From Bacillus shivajii (GTDB lineage Bacteria; Bacillota; Bacilli; Bacillales; Salisediminibacteriaceae): a stretch of DNA of 64,000 nt. The stretch spans positions 1,922,001 through 1,986,000 of the forward strand of contig NZ_CP084703.1 of assembly GCF_020519665.1 (NCBI RefSeq). Reading direction: 5' to 3'. This document shows, in pieces, positions 48,804-57,925 of the stretch. The position numbers were made by a program, and so were the translations under genes. Under the pieces are notes generated by a model. That model did not search any database. It saw only the letters and a program-made list of their open reading frames with translations, and was not told the DNA's origin. The first letter of the stretch is position 1. Each line of letters opens with the position of its first letter.

Positions 48804-49469
48804 ATGATTAAGGCACTTATTTTTGATTGTGATGGCCTATTAATAGACACAGAGACCGTACAATATCATGCATTCTGTGAAATTTATGAAACACATGGGC
48901 TTGATTTACCGTTAGAATTATACGTTCAGTGTGTTGGCAGTTCGTTTGCTGATTTTGATCCTTTCAACCACCTGAAAGAAAAATCTAGTAAACACGTTGA
49001 TCTTGAAGACATGCAAGAAGCATTAGCAGTAAAGATAACGGAAGTAATGGAAAATGAAGATTTACGAAGTGGCGTTCGAGAATACTTAGAGTCTGCAAAG
49101 CAAAAAGGGTTAAAAATAGGCTTAGCGTCTAGTTCAAGTAGAGAGTGGGTATTAGGACATCTTGAAAAATTTGATATTATTAAGTACTTTGATATTATTC
49201 ACACAAGAGACGATGTAGAGAAAGTGAAGCCAGATCCTGAGCTTTATAATAAAACATTAAGTTCTCTAGGTATCAATGCAAACGAGGCTATTATTTTTGA
49301 AGACTCCTTAAACGGTCTGAAGGCAGCAAAAGCATCAGGAGCATCTTGCGTCGTTGTTCCAAATAAAGTGACAGCTAAATTGCCTTTTGAAAACCATGAT
49401 ATTAAACTCGGTTCAATGTCCGATAGAAGTTTAAAAGAATTAATAAATGAAGTTGAAGAAATGTTATAA
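48804..49469 (+). CDS. HAD-IA phosphatase (beta-phosphoglucomutase-like)
   Basis: This 221-residue HAD enzyme has motif I DCDGLLIDTE, motif II SSSS, KPDPELY and motif III FEDSLNGLKAA. It is the last gene of the sorbitol operon, so a sugar phosphate is the probable substrate. ATGGGAGAG precedes the ATG. Confidence 0.9.
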   Translation: MIKALIFDCDGLLIDTETVQYHAFCEIYETHGLDLPLELYVQCVGSSFADFDPFNHLKEKSSKHVDLEDMQEALAVKITEVMENEDLRSGVREYLESAKQKGLKIGLASSSSREWVLGHLEKFDIIKYFDIIHTRDDVEKVKPDPELYNKTLSSLGINANEAIIFEDSLNGLKAAKASGASCVVVPNKVTAKLPFENHDIKLGSMSDRSLKELINEVEEML

Positions 49470-49541
49470 ATGAATTTTGTTAGTTGAAAATAAAGTCCCT
49501 GACCTCAGGACCTTAAAATTTTAACGTACTGGGGGGGAACA

Positions 49542-49570
49542 GAAAGCAAAGGGACGGTTCTTGTGCTTCC
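49542..49570. repeat. R1 short interspersed repeat
   Basis: GAAAGCAAAGGGACGGTTCT then TGTGCTTCC. A weak member of the GTTAAAA-TTTTAAC repeat family lies just upstream at 49497-49535. Confidence 0.8.
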
Positions 49571-49651
49571 AAATGTTAAGTTGAACTTTTTAGCAACAAA
49601 GACATGATGGCCGTTCAAGCATACAGAAAATAAACTAAGCGAGGTTTGAAA

Positions 49652-49996
49652 ATGCGTCGATTATGTATTATCCCTTGTAAAAAAAGTGTGGGATAAAACC
49701 CAAAATGCTGGGCCAACGAAGTCGAAAGAGGTTTATATAGGAACCTTTAGTAAAGCGTGTCAAAGGTATGCTGCCATGTTTATTGGTGACTGGGTCATAC
49801 TATCTGCGAAGCACGGTTTTCTCCATCCAACGGATATCGTTGATCGAAATTATGACGTTTCGTTTACTTCAAAAAGTTCTGAGATCATTTCAATTGATCA
49901 GTTGAAAGAACAAATGATGGAAGTGATTGTAAAGGAATCGGTTTTATGCTGCAAAAGTTAAATCGTTCTATAAAAAACGGAGAAGAGATCACGTAA
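49652..49996 (+). pseudogene. Decayed DUF6884-type gene
   Basis: The sequence parallels the intact gene at 52620-53072. A five-base deletion after the codons for RLCIIPC shifts the frame, and a deletion of about 100 bases removes the part between QLKEQM and the terminal IGFMLQKLNRS equivalent. GCGAGGTTTGAAA still precedes the ATG. Confidence 0.9.
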
Positions 49997-50111
49997 TTCC
50001 ATTAATTAATTTAACCAGTGATTCATTAGAAATAATGAGTTGCTGTTTTTTTTCGTCATTTAAATGATTACTCCATAAGGACAGCACCACGCATTTGGTG
50101 GAACCGCAATA

Positions 50112-50271
50112 TCTCGTGTGCGATTATCCCTGCTCACGTGCGATCATACCTTCTCACGTGCGATTATTCCGACTCACGTGCGATCATTACGCCTCGCGTG
50201 CGATAATCTCTGCTCACGTGCGATGATCTTGACTCACGTGCGATTATTTCGCTTCACGTGCCATCATTCAT
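50112..50271. repeat. Exact 20-bp tandem array with CACGTG core, eight units (reverse sense)
   Basis: Eight 20-bp units follow NCTCACGTGCGATNATNNCN, the reverse complement of the unit at 20371 and 27381. An R1 element follows 17 bp later. The surrounding gap 49997-50306 has no gene. Confidence 0.92.
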
Positions 50272-50287
50272 TATATTAAGAATGTTC

Positions 50288-50315
50288 GGAAGCAAGAGAA
50301 CCGTCCCTACGCTTC
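50288..50315. repeat. R1 short interspersed repeat
   Basis: GGAAGCAAGAGAACCGTCCC then TACGCTTC; it overlaps the 3' end of the CBO0543-like gene. Confidence 0.85.
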
Positions 50316-50798
50316 GTTTCCCAATCTTTTATCAACACGATCCATAATTAGCAAAATCATTCTTATCGTGTATTTGGCTAAAGCGATTGTGACGAAAGAG
50401 TGGTAACCTGTCCACCCTTTACTATATTTAATGAGCTTGGTGTTTTTTTCTAAGCCAACTTCCAAGAGAACCTGAGGTAATGCAAAGAAAATAACTTTCA
50501 CTAATGCAACTTTCCAATGATCTTTAAGCGAGGCCCTGCAGTACCAAACAGTAAATAAGGAACAAAGAAAGTAATCATAAATAATGCTGCTTTGGTAGAT
50601 GGATGGCAAAAGTCTAACCGGATATTTTAAAATGTCTTTTGCAGCTAAAACTGGCGCAATAAAAGTATTTGAGTAAGAATTTAATAAAAACGCAATGATC
50701 CATTTTCTATAATGCTTGCCGATGAAAGAAAAAGGGAAAATAATGATAATGAGAACGATCGCAAGTTTTATTATTTTATTTTCAGCTTTATTAAACAT
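50307..50798 (-). CDS. CBO0543-family membrane protein
   Basis: This 163-residue protein has four hydrophobic segments and the family pattern KYPVRLLPSIYQSSIIYDYF, then EVGLEKNTKLIKYSKGWTGY. It belongs to the same family as the protein at 24994. The final codons lie in an R1 repeat. Function is unknown. Confidence 0.78.
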   Translation of the reverse strand: MFNKAENKIIKLAIVLIIIIFPFSFIGKHYRKWIIAFLLNSYSNTFIAPVLAAKDILKYPVRLLPSIYQSSIIYDYFLCSLFTVWYCRASLKDHWKVALVKVIFFALPQVLLEVGLEKNTKLIKYSKGWTGYHSFVTIALAKYTIRMILLIMDRVDKRLGNEA

Positions 50799-50906
50799 AA
50801 TCTCACCTCGAATATTAAGGTGTGATTATTTAGAAGTTATCATACACTGATAAAACTTTATATTGGTAACAATTTTAGGAGGTACATTCTTTGTTGAATG
50901 TTCGCT

Positions 50907-50934
50907 GGAAGCATGCGAACCGTCCCCACGCTTC
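50907..50934. repeat. R1 short interspersed repeat
   Basis: GGAAGCATGCGAACCGTCCC then CACGCTTC. Confidence 0.85.
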
Positions 50935-50998
50935 ATCTATGAATGAAAAGATACAGACATGCAGAAAGTAATATCATCATTGAAGAGAAGGGATGTTT

Positions 50999-51277
50999 AT
51001 GGGTAAAAAAATAAAGGAAACAAAATGCACGTGTAAAGCTTGTCAACATGTTTGGTACTATGGAAAGCAAGATGTGATTCAAAATACAGGGGATAAAATC
51101 CAAAACTTTGGAAGTGAAATGAGCAATACTGGTAAGGATATGATGTGTTGTACAGGTTGTTTGCCGGCATTATTTATACCAAATAAAAAAATAAAAGAAA
51201 ACGTCAAGGATTTAGATCAATGCCCAAACTGTGGTTCGAAAGCTGTGAAAAAAGAAACGGTGGTACATGATGTTTAA
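50999..51277 (+). CDS. Small zinc-ribbon protein (92 aa)
   Basis: CTCKAC near the N-terminus and CPNC near the C-terminus form a likely zinc ribbon; a CCTGCLP segment sits between. GAGAAGGGATG precedes ATG 50999. It overlaps the yidD start by eight bases, so the two are coupled. Similar ribbons precede other small genes in Firmicutes; function is unknown. Confidence 0.72.
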   Translation: MGKKIKETKCTCKACQHVWYYGKQDVIQNTGDKIQNFGSEMSNTGKDMMCCTGCLPALFIPNKKIKENVKDLDQCPNCGSKAVKKETVVHDV

Positions 51278-51488
51278 GATCATATTAATCCTACTCGTGA
51301 AATGTTATCAAACGTTTGTTTCACCAATAAAACCGAAAAGAATCAAGTGTCGTTTCCACCCAACATGTTCGAATTATGCTATTGAATCGATAAAAAAGTA
51401 TGGTGCAATTAAAGGTACCAGAAAAACAATCGACCGATTGCTTAGATGTAGACCTGATAATACAGAGAGTTGTATTGATTATCCGTAA
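51270..51488 (+). CDS. yidD: Membrane protein insertion efficiency factor YidD
   Basis: The 72-residue protein shows the YidD core CYQTFVSPIKP, CRFHPTCSNYAIESI, KYGAIKGTRKTIDRLLRC and a terminal acidic tail. YidD is a membrane-associated helper of YidC-mediated insertion, with an N-terminal amphipathic helix. It overlaps the preceding ribbon gene, an unusual neighbour, since yidD often lies near rnpA/yidC. It may be a second copy. Confidence 0.88.
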   Translation: MFKIILILLVKCYQTFVSPIKPKRIKCRFHPTCSNYAIESIKKYGAIKGTRKTIDRLLRCRPDNTESCIDYP

Positions 51489-51815
51489 CAAAGTGTTAAT
51501 CTTTCTGTTTTTATGTATAAAATTTTCACCCCTAATACCCTTTCTAGCATTTTCCTCCTCAGCGTTTAGATCAAAACATAGACATATGTTCATCACGTTC
51601 TTTTCCGTAAATTTTCCTTCTAACTTTGTTATGGCCAGCTAAATGGATGGCAGATAAAGCACAAATTCATTTATACGAAAAAATCTCCTTTCACCTATTT
51701 CATTACAGCAATATTTTAAATTTGGAAGCACAAGAACCGTCCCCACGCTTCATGGTAGAATGGAAACGAGGAATGTCACTTTCCTCGAAAGAATTAAAAA
51801 AGGGAGTAAATCAAA
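51489..51815 (+). other. Intergenic region without supported genes
   Basis: Short open frames here lack ribosome sites and conservation. An R1 repeat lies at 51724-51751 (GGAAGCACAAGAACCGTCCC then CACGCTTC). Confidence 0.65.
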
Positions 51816-52592
51816 TTGTCATACAACAAAGTCATTGGCATTGGCTGGGACGTGGGCGGCTGGATGGGGAAGAACCACGGCGTTGCTGTTTGTGAGTGGA
51901 ATTGTCGGACGAATACCATTCAATGGCGGGGAAAACCTGCTGCAACTTCTCTTGCTGAGAACAGTTTAACGTCTTTAGAAAAAATGGTCCAAGTGTGCGA
52001 CCATGAAATGAATGTTAACAAGGATCATGAGGATACGCTCATTGCTATTGGAATAGATGCTCCTTTAGGATATCCGAGGGAGTTTACGCAACTTCTTCAA
52101 GGCGAAATGCCGTCAGTTACAAAGCCGAAAAGGGAAATCGACAACACGTTAGCGTATCGCGCCACTGATCAAGAGATTCACAGGGTTTTTGGAAAGAAAC
52201 CATTATCAGCGACGTTTGACCGGATCGGTAATAACGCTACAGTAGCGATGCTTCATGCAAGATTGTGGGAAAAAGATCATGGATTTAAAGTTTATCCGAT
52301 AAGTGATCAAAATGTTGACGACAATCGAATCATGATCGAAGTATATCCAGCTTTACTGAAAGCGAAACGTTTTGAAGAGGTTTTCGAGCCGTATAGAGAG
52401 TTCATGCCAGCCGGAACCGAAGTGGGGACAGATGCTTATGACGCCTGCATTTGCGCACTCTATGCGATCGCCTTCGGAACAAACGGTGCCTTGCTGCCAA
52501 ATCTCGCTCATCCTCCAAAGCATTTAAAGGAAAGAGTGAAGGAAGAAGGCTGGGTTTATTACTTTACAGATGAGAAAACAAGAAAAACATAA
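51816..52592 (+). CDS. DUF429 domain protein
   Basis: The 258-residue protein begins with an RNase H-like IGIGWDVGGWMGKNHGVAV strand pair, then IAIGIDAPLGYP, IEVYPALL and GTDAYDACICALYAIAFG with its conserved Asp residues. DUF429 is a predicted RNase H-fold nuclease of unknown role. AAAAGGGAG precedes TTG 51816. It is followed 27 bases later by the DUF6884 gene, probably in one operon. Confidence 0.85.
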   Translation: MSYNKVIGIGWDVGGWMGKNHGVAVCEWNCRTNTIQWRGKPAATSLAENSLTSLEKMVQVCDHEMNVNKDHEDTLIAIGIDAPLGYPREFTQLLQGEMPSVTKPKREIDNTLAYRATDQEIHRVFGKKPLSATFDRIGNNATVAMLHARLWEKDHGFKVYPISDQNVDDNRIMIEVYPALLKAKRFEEVFEPYREFMPAGTEVGTDAYDACICALYAIAFGTNGALLPNLAHPPKHLKERVKEEGWVYYFTDEKTRKT

Positions 52593-52619
52593 AAGAAGAT
52601 CAATAAGTGAGGGTTAAGA

Positions 52620-53072
52620 ATGAGTCGATTATGTATTATCCCTTGTGGGGCAAAAAAAGTGTGGGACAAAGAGCCAGATGCTGCGCCAACGAAGGCGAAA
52701 GACGTTTATATAGGTACCTTTAGTAGAGCGTGTCAACGGTACGCAATCGAATTTATTGGTGACTGGGTCATACTATCAGCAAAGCATGGTTTTCTACACC
52801 CAACTGATACCGTTGAACACAATTATGATGTTTCGTTTACTTCGAAAAGTTCTGAGATCATCTCAATTGATCAGTTGAAAGAACAGATGGGGGATAAAGG
52901 ATTAAATGATTATGATGAAGTGATTGTCCTTGGCGGGAAAAAATATAGAAGAGTCGTTGAAAAGTTGTTTCCAAATGAAAAATTAACGTACCCGTTAAAT
53001 GGTTGTAAAGGCATCGGTTTTATGCTGCAGAAGTTAAATCGCTCCATAAAAAATGGTGAAGAAATAAAGTAA
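52620..53072 (+). CDS. DUF6884 domain protein
   Basis: The 150-residue protein shows LCIIPCGAKKVWD, YIGTFSRACQRYA, DWVILSAKHGFLHP and EVIVLGGKKYRRVVEKLF. This is the DUF6884 pattern (predicted nucleotide-related enzyme of unknown activity). GTGAGGGTTAAGA precedes the ATG. A decayed duplicate lies 3 kb upstream at 49652. A hairpin terminator follows at 53123. Confidence 0.78.
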   Translation: MSRLCIIPCGAKKVWDKEPDAAPTKAKDVYIGTFSRACQRYAIEFIGDWVILSAKHGFLHPTDTVEHNYDVSFTSKSSEIISIDQLKEQMGDKGLNDYDEVIVLGGKKYRRVVEKLFPNEKLTYPLNGCKGIGFMLQKLNRSIKNGEEIK

Positions 53073-53122
53073 GTCGCAGTGTATTGCGTAGACCATCAAA
53101 TACATATCAATATAAACGTAGA

Positions 53123-53162
53123 AGTACCTGTCTCTAATCATTTAGAAATAGGTACTTTTTTT
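53123..53162 (+). terminator. Terminator after the DUF6884 gene
   Basis: AAGTACCT and AGGTACTT form the stem, followed by T7. Confidence 0.75.
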
Positions 53163-53241
53163 AAATTCACTACCCCCTTTTTTCAAAGTTCGGCGTATCT
53201 ATTAAGTAGAAGAGAAAAAATGGGGAAGGAGTAAGAACAAG

Positions 53242-53853
53242 ATGAAAGAACAGGATTTACAATATGCACTTATACTATATCCACATTTAATCGAAGAGGG
53301 TCTTGTGTTTAAGGAGCGGGAAGTTTATTTGGAAGGAAAGAGATGTGACCTTCTTTTTGAAGATAAGGACGGCAGGGATGTATATGTTGAAGTGAAATTG
53401 AAAGTAACAGACAGTGCTGTTGGCCAATTAATTCGTTACGCCGGATTAGTCCATAATCCAGAAGCTCGATTCATGTTAGTTGGTTTGTCCTTTCAAGATG
53501 GAATAAAAGAGGGTCTAACTAAAAATGGATACGAATATAAGGAAGTAGCTGAATCAGATATTTATGCATTAGTTTTTAGTAGTAAACTTGAAGCTGAAAT
53601 GATTAAACGTAAGATCAAAATTAACGGAAAACAACAGCAAAAACCAGTCAAGAAAGTACAGAACAAGAAGGTTAGAAGTAAAACGAAAGAAGAAGAACAA
53701 TTCCATTTTTTGTTCAATGAAGTAAATGAGATAAAAAGTAGATTAAAAAGGCTAGAAAAAGACCAAGAAAAAAATATGAAACATATGTTGAGTTATATCG
53801 ATATGCAAATGGATAGATTAGAGACAGAGGAAAGTATGGATCGTGTGTTATAA
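53242..53853 (+). CDS. NucS-like PD-(D/E)XK nuclease domain protein with coiled coil
   Basis: The first 120 residues resemble the catalytic domain of NucS/EndoMS: LIEEGLVFKEREVYLEGKRC, then CDLLFED...VYVEVKLKV (Asp, then Glu-x-Lys) and AVGQLIRYAGLV. A basic linker (KKVQNKKVRSKTK) and a coiled-coil tail (about 150-200) follow. The N-terminal DNA-binding domain of true NucS is missing. AAGGAGTAAGAACAAG precedes the ATG. It may be a defence or repair nuclease. Confidence 0.8.
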   Translation: MKEQDLQYALILYPHLIEEGLVFKEREVYLEGKRCDLLFEDKDGRDVYVEVKLKVTDSAVGQLIRYAGLVHNPEARFMLVGLSFQDGIKEGLTKNGYEYKEVAESDIYALVFSSKLEAEMIKRKIKINGKQQQKPVKKVQNKKVRSKTKEEEQFHFLFNEVNEIKSRLKRLEKDQEKNMKHMLSYIDMQMDRLETEESMDRVL

Positions 53854-53871
53854 CAAAAGCATTGACATAAT

Positions 53872-53914
53872 AAACCAGTCATTCACTTAGAGGTAAATGA
53901 GTGACTGGTTTTTT
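53872..53914 (+). terminator. Terminator after the NucS-like gene
   Basis: AAACCAGTCATTCACTTA and TAAATGAGTGACTGGTTT form the stem, then T residues. Confidence 0.88.
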
Positions 53915-53946
53915 ACATATTTGAAGCTCGGATAAAGGTAATAGAA

Positions 53947-54044
53947 GCGTTTCAGGTTTGAATATATTTTTGAAGGATACCCGTTTCATTGTTGAACCCT
54001 TATGTTAAGAATACTTGGAAGCACAAGAACCGTCCCCACGCTTC
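53947..54044. repeat. Long form of the R1 repeat, left flank of the DUF1254 gene
   Basis: The stretch ends TTGTTGAACCCTTATGTTAA, GAATACTTGGAAGCACAAG and the R1 core (54017-54044). The same order of sequences flanks the gene on the other side at 55795-55887. Confidence 0.78.
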
Positions 54045-55570
54045 TACCGAACACGTTTTACCCCTGGTATTTCGTAACTGCCAGTTAATATTTTTGCTTC
54101 GGGTTGATACAGCCTTAACAACAAATTAAAATCTCCTTCCGGTGCAGGTAGCCAATTTGATTCATTATTTATTGGGCGGTCTTTTTGGATATAGATATCA
54201 AGTGAGCCATCATCATTGTACTCAAGGCCCTGGGTGTGGTCTCCAATGGCATAACGGTTAATTTCATTGGGCACCAGGTAGAAATCCGAGCCATACATTG
54301 TTACTGACCAGAAAGCTTCTACCGGGGGCAGCTGGTCTTCATTAAAATGTAAAATGTATTTATTTTTCCCATTGAGCTGATTCCCTTGATCATCAGTAAA
54401 AGCTCTAGGAGCACTAGCCTCTTCATTCACATTTGCACCAAGTCCGCTAAAAGCAATATATGCCCTCTGAAGGAACTCATCCCCATATGTGCCCAAACCG
54501 TCAACTACCAACCACCCATTAACAATCCGGGCGTTTAATTCTTCTTCACTATTTGCAATTATTTGAAATGCGTCTTTGGCAGCGCGATTTAGCCCCGCAA
54601 TGGATTCTGGATCTAATTTATTAGCATCAAAGCCGTACGTTAGATCAATACCGATATGCTCAAATTGTTTTTCAAGGGCCTCATTATTAATAGTAGGATT
54701 TAGAATCATTAAGTCTGTCATCGTTTTAAAGAAATCCAGGGCACTAAGATCTTCCACTTTATTCTCTAAAAGTAATGTATTTGCAGGTTTTATGACGGAT
54801 GGGGCCTTTTTTCCATCCAGTGTTGTCATTGTAAATTGCTTTTGTATAGCTTGAGCATTCTCTAAATCATCTTCACCTTTTACGAGGATACGGCCTATGA
54901 TCCATACAGTGCTTGTAGGGGATTTGACCTCTTTAACATCTACAGGCAGAATGCCTTTCCAATCGGGACCCACGATGGCAAATTTTCCAGCATCCGTACC
55001 TGTTGTGCGGCGCCCTATATTGGAAAAGGTATTTGTCCAGGCATCTAATAATTGGATGACATAGTACCTGTCATTTGTATCCGGAACATTTAGAACGACA
55101 GGGTTCCGGGTGAGATCCAGCCAGCCAACGAAATAAAGGGTATCAACATTGGGTGATACGACATCTTTGTAATCAGGCGTAAGAAGTTCATCATAATAAA
55201 TAAACTCATTTGACACAGTAAATGCTGGGCCAAAGGACTCTTGTACTAACGATGACAGCTGCCTAGTTCTTTCCGTGGTGACAAGGGGATATCCATATAT
55301 ATAAGCCTGTATGCCTAAACTGTATGCATAATTCTCTCTGTACGAGCTTAAAGGACTGTTTTCCCGAATAGAAGCATCTTCAATATTAATAGGTTGTTTT
55401 CTATGATTAGATAAAGGCACAACTCCTTGCGTATTAGGAATTTGTGATGAATAATAAGGATTTAAATTCCCTCCCCCTTGTTGATAATTCTGATATAACA
55501 ACTGGTTTCGATAATCAGGCATTGGCGCTACATAGTAAGGATTTTGAAACCTATATGGTCCATAATACAT
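54044..55570 (-). CDS. DUF1254/DUF1214 protein with coat-protein-like N-terminus
   Basis: This 508-residue protein has the DUF1254 domain (about residues 80-220: AYIYGYPLVTTERTR, SPNVDTLYFVGWLDL) and the DUF1214 domain (about 390-500: FWSVTMYGSDFYLVPNEINR, IQKDRP). The first 60 residues (MYYGPYRFQNPYYVAPMPDY...) are rich in Tyr, Pro, Asn and Gln without a signal peptide, like Bacillus spore-coat proteins. Typical relatives are secreted. AAAGGAAGTG precedes the ATG. It is flanked by long R1 repeats, which suggests acquisition as a unit. Confidence 0.85.
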   Translation of the reverse strand: MYYGPYRFQNPYYVAPMPDYRNQLLYQNYQQGGGNLNPYYSSQIPNTQGVVPLSNHRKQPINIEDASIRENSPLSSYRENYAYSLGIQAYIYGYPLVTTERTRQLSSLVQESFGPAFTVSNEFIYYDELLTPDYKDVVSPNVDTLYFVGWLDLTRNPVVLNVPDTNDRYYVIQLLDAWTNTFSNIGRRTTGTDAGKFAIVGPDWKGILPVDVKEVKSPTSTVWIIGRILVKGEDDLENAQAIQKQFTMTTLDGKKAPSVIKPANTLLLENKVEDLSALDFFKTMTDLMILNPTINNEALEKQFEHIGIDLTYGFDANKLDPESIAGLNRAAKDAFQIIANSEEELNARIVNGWLVVDGLGTYGDEFLQRAYIAFSGLGANVNEEASAPRAFTDDQGNQLNGKNKYILHFNEDQLPPVEAFWSVTMYGSDFYLVPNEINRYAIGDHTQGLEYNDDGSLDIYIQKDRPINNESNWLPAPEGDFNLLLRLYQPEAKILTGSYEIPGVKRVR

Positions 55571-55903
55571 ATTTTCACTTCCTTTATAATTTTCACAATA
55601 TCCTATGCAAATCGCCTAGTTAATGTTTTCAACAATTAAGAAATGCATCACTAAATCAACTCGAAACATTTAAAAGAGGACTTGCGCGAAAAAATAGCAA
55701 AAAAAATGTGGGTTTACTAATATAGTTGGTATTTTCAATAAATACGATGTCAGAGGTGGTTAAGAAAAAACGCCTCTACGTTTCCTCACTCCAACACTTC
55801 AGGAGTATTTTGGGAGGATACTCCGTTAATTTGTTGAACCCTTATGTTAAGAATATTTGGAAGCGGGAGAACCGTCCCCAGCGCTTCAAAGGGAGTGATA
55901 AAA
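55571..55903. other. Upstream region of the DUF1254 gene and long R1 repeat
   Basis: No gene is supported. The right copy of the long R1 repeat lies at 55795-55887, with TTGTTGAACCCTTATGTTAA then GAATATTTGGAAGCGGGAG and the core to 55887. Confidence 0.7.
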
Positions 55904-56594
55904 ATGGGAAGGTATTATGTTCCGACAAATGGTGTAAATGCATGGAAAGATCTCTTGGCAGATCCGAAGAAACAATGGAAGGAAGACTATTCAGCTTATG
56001 AGTTAGCTCATTCTTGGGAGAATGCTAAGAAACTACCATCTTGTGTTGAGCGAGTATTTAAGAAGAGTAACTCCACTTTTTCAGGAAGTTGATATCTTAT
56101 TCGGATTCCCTGAATACAAAGTTTCTTTACCAGGGGGCTCCGCAAGCTCACAAAATGATCTATATGTTTTAGCGAAATCAGGTGATGAGCTAGTAACGAT
56201 GATGGTTGAAGGTAAAGTTTCAGAACCTTTTGGAGAAACGGTAGAAACTTGGAAGGGAGTTAATCCTAGTAATGGAAAAAGAAAGAGATTAGATTACTTG
56301 TTAAATTTATTAAACCTACAAGAAGAAACTGTTTTAAACAAAAGGTATCAATTACTACTCCGTACGGCTTCGGCGCTTATCGAAGCACATAACGTAATAG
56401 CTAAAAATGCGGTAATGCTCGTGCATTCTTTTAGTGAGAAAGGCGAGGGGTTTGAAGATTATGCCGCGTTCGTTGAACTGTTTCACTTGTCGCCAAAGAA
56501 AAATAATATTGTAGGGCCTGTTCTTCTAAAGGGTGTTAATATCTATTTTGGTTGGGTAACCGGCGAGAAAACACAAATAAGTGATACAAACTAA
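55904..56594 (+). pseudogene. Frameshifted gene (DUF6946-like)
   Basis: ATG 55904 (AAAGGGAG upstream) gives MGRYYVPTNGVNAWKDLLAD and ends at a stop near 56092. A second frame continues the protein from about 56070: LFQEVDILFGFPEYKVSLPG, then VEGKVSEPFGETVETW to 56594. The joined product of about 225 residues matches a family I recall as DUF6946. One base near 56065-56080 is gained or lost. A good terminator follows at 56600-56629, so the decay is recent or the shift is a sequencing error. Confidence 0.8.
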
Positions 56595-56599
56595 AACTT

Positions 56600-56629
56600 G
56601 CTTCTGGATGAATCCAGAAGCTTTTTTTT
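56600..56629 (+). terminator. Terminator after the DUF6946-like gene
   Basis: GCTTCTGGA pairs with TCCAGAAGC, followed by eight T residues. Confidence 0.9.
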
Positions 56630-56698
56630 CGCTCAACTCATGTGACAGCTGTGTCACCACCACTAATTTATACTCGATATATGGTTAAGGAAGCACAA

Positions 56699-56716
56699 GA
56701 ACCGTCCCTAAGCTTC
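56699..56716. repeat. R1 short interspersed repeat (short form)
   Basis: GGAAGCACAAGAACCGTC runs on to CCCTAAGCTTC; it abuts the stop codon of the methyltransferase gene. Confidence 0.75.
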
Positions 56717-57319
56717 TTATTTTTTTCTTGCCATTATTGTCTGAATGCCTGCTTCTTCGTTGAAATCGAAATAAACAATACCCCAGTCACCGAATTCATT
56801 TACGAGCTCGTCAGGCCGGAGTTTGTATTTTTCGGAGACAGGTTTGTCTGTCATTCCCGGTACTGAGACATATGTTTCGATAAAGATATAGCCTTCCGTT
56901 TTTACAAGGTCCTTTATAAATGGAAACAGTTTCCTCTCTAAGTAGTAGGTCATGATAACAGCATCTGCCGAGGAGGTCTCGCCTGGTTCAGCGCTTTTAA
57001 TTCGGTCCACCGTATCTGCCACTAGCTTTATGCCGTCGTCAGTTGCTAAATCGGCAACTTTCGCTTCCACAGACAGCTTACTTTCTGCTGCCTGCTTATT
57101 CACACGATCGACGGCTACGTCTGAAATATCAAAAGCTTTAACATCATAGCCTTTTTCAGCTAGATGAAGACTGTTGGCTCCCAGTCCGCATGCAAGGTCG
57201 ACAGCTGTACCGTCCATTACGGCGGGGATGAGCTGGGTCAGTAACGAATTTGGTTCCTGGGGCTTTTTTTCTTCCAGTTTCGTTTTATGTTTTTCGTTCC
57301 ACTTCTGTATTGGATCCAT
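56717..57319 (-). CDS. Class I SAM-dependent methyltransferase
   Basis: This 200-residue Rossmann-fold methyltransferase shows motif I VDLACGLGANSLHLAEKG, motif II VKAFDISDVAVDRVN, and motif IV ADAVIMTYYLERKLFP. The overall layout resembles TehB/UbiE-like small-molecule methyltransferases. TCAAGGTGGGAAT precedes the ATG. Substrate is unknown. Confidence 0.85.
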   Translation of the reverse strand: MDPIQKWNEKHKTKLEEKKPQEPNSLLTQLIPAVMDGTAVDLACGLGANSLHLAEKGYDVKAFDISDVAVDRVNKQAAESKLSVEAKVADLATDDGIKLVADTVDRIKSAEPGETSSADAVIMTYYLERKLFPFIKDLVKTEGYIFIETYVSVPGMTDKPVSEKYKLRPDELVNEFGDWGIVYFDFNEEAGIQTIMARKK

Positions 57320-57600
57320 TTTATATTCCCACCTTGAAAAATAATTTGATTTTCCTCTTTAATCGTAACCGAAATGCAGATAAGAAGGAACAAGATAAAT
57401 TGTAAAGAGAGGCGGGAACTCATTATTTTATCGGTCCAGCATTTGAGACTTTCCATGGTGATTACGTAGTTGAGGTGCCCTATGCAGTAAAGTATTACTT
57501 AGCTGAGGGTCTGGCACCTTTTTACTTGATTTAGAAAATGAAGGGTTCAGTTACCACGTTGTGTCACTTTAAAAATATGAAAAAAGAAGTAGTTGGTTGT

Positions 57601-57791
57601 ATGAATGAAACGTTCAACGTTATTGTATATGGAACATTACGTAAGGATGAGCGGAATGGTGCTTTATTAAGTGAGGCAACGTGTCTAGCTGACAGTACTG
57701 GACGCATGGAGTTCTTTATGACACAAGACTCGGTTTTCCAGTAACCTCTGATCAAGGACTTTGCATGTACTGTTATGGTGATCCATACTAA
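57601..57791 (+). pseudogene. Fragment of a gamma-glutamylcyclotransferase-like gene
   Basis: MNETFNVIVYGTLRKDERNG is the typical GGCT start (VYGTLRKGE-like). The frame breaks near 57710; a neighbouring frame then gives LYDTRLGFPVTSDQGLCMYC and YGDPY before a stop. The rest of the usual 110-150 residue protein is missing. It is broken by a shift and a 3' deletion. Confidence 0.75.
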
Positions 57792-57925
57792 GTTCGAACC
57801 AGTTTGGCTTATCATTTAACTAATACAAATAAATTGGTTGTACGTTAGTAATAACAAGCACCTGTCGCCAGAGTTGATATGTTATAATCAATGGATAGAT
57901 TTAATATTAAAAGGAGATTTTGTAT

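Noticed and set aside
51321-51760. ORFs around yidD and in the following gap
   Set aside because: Shadows or frames through the R1 repeat without start signals.
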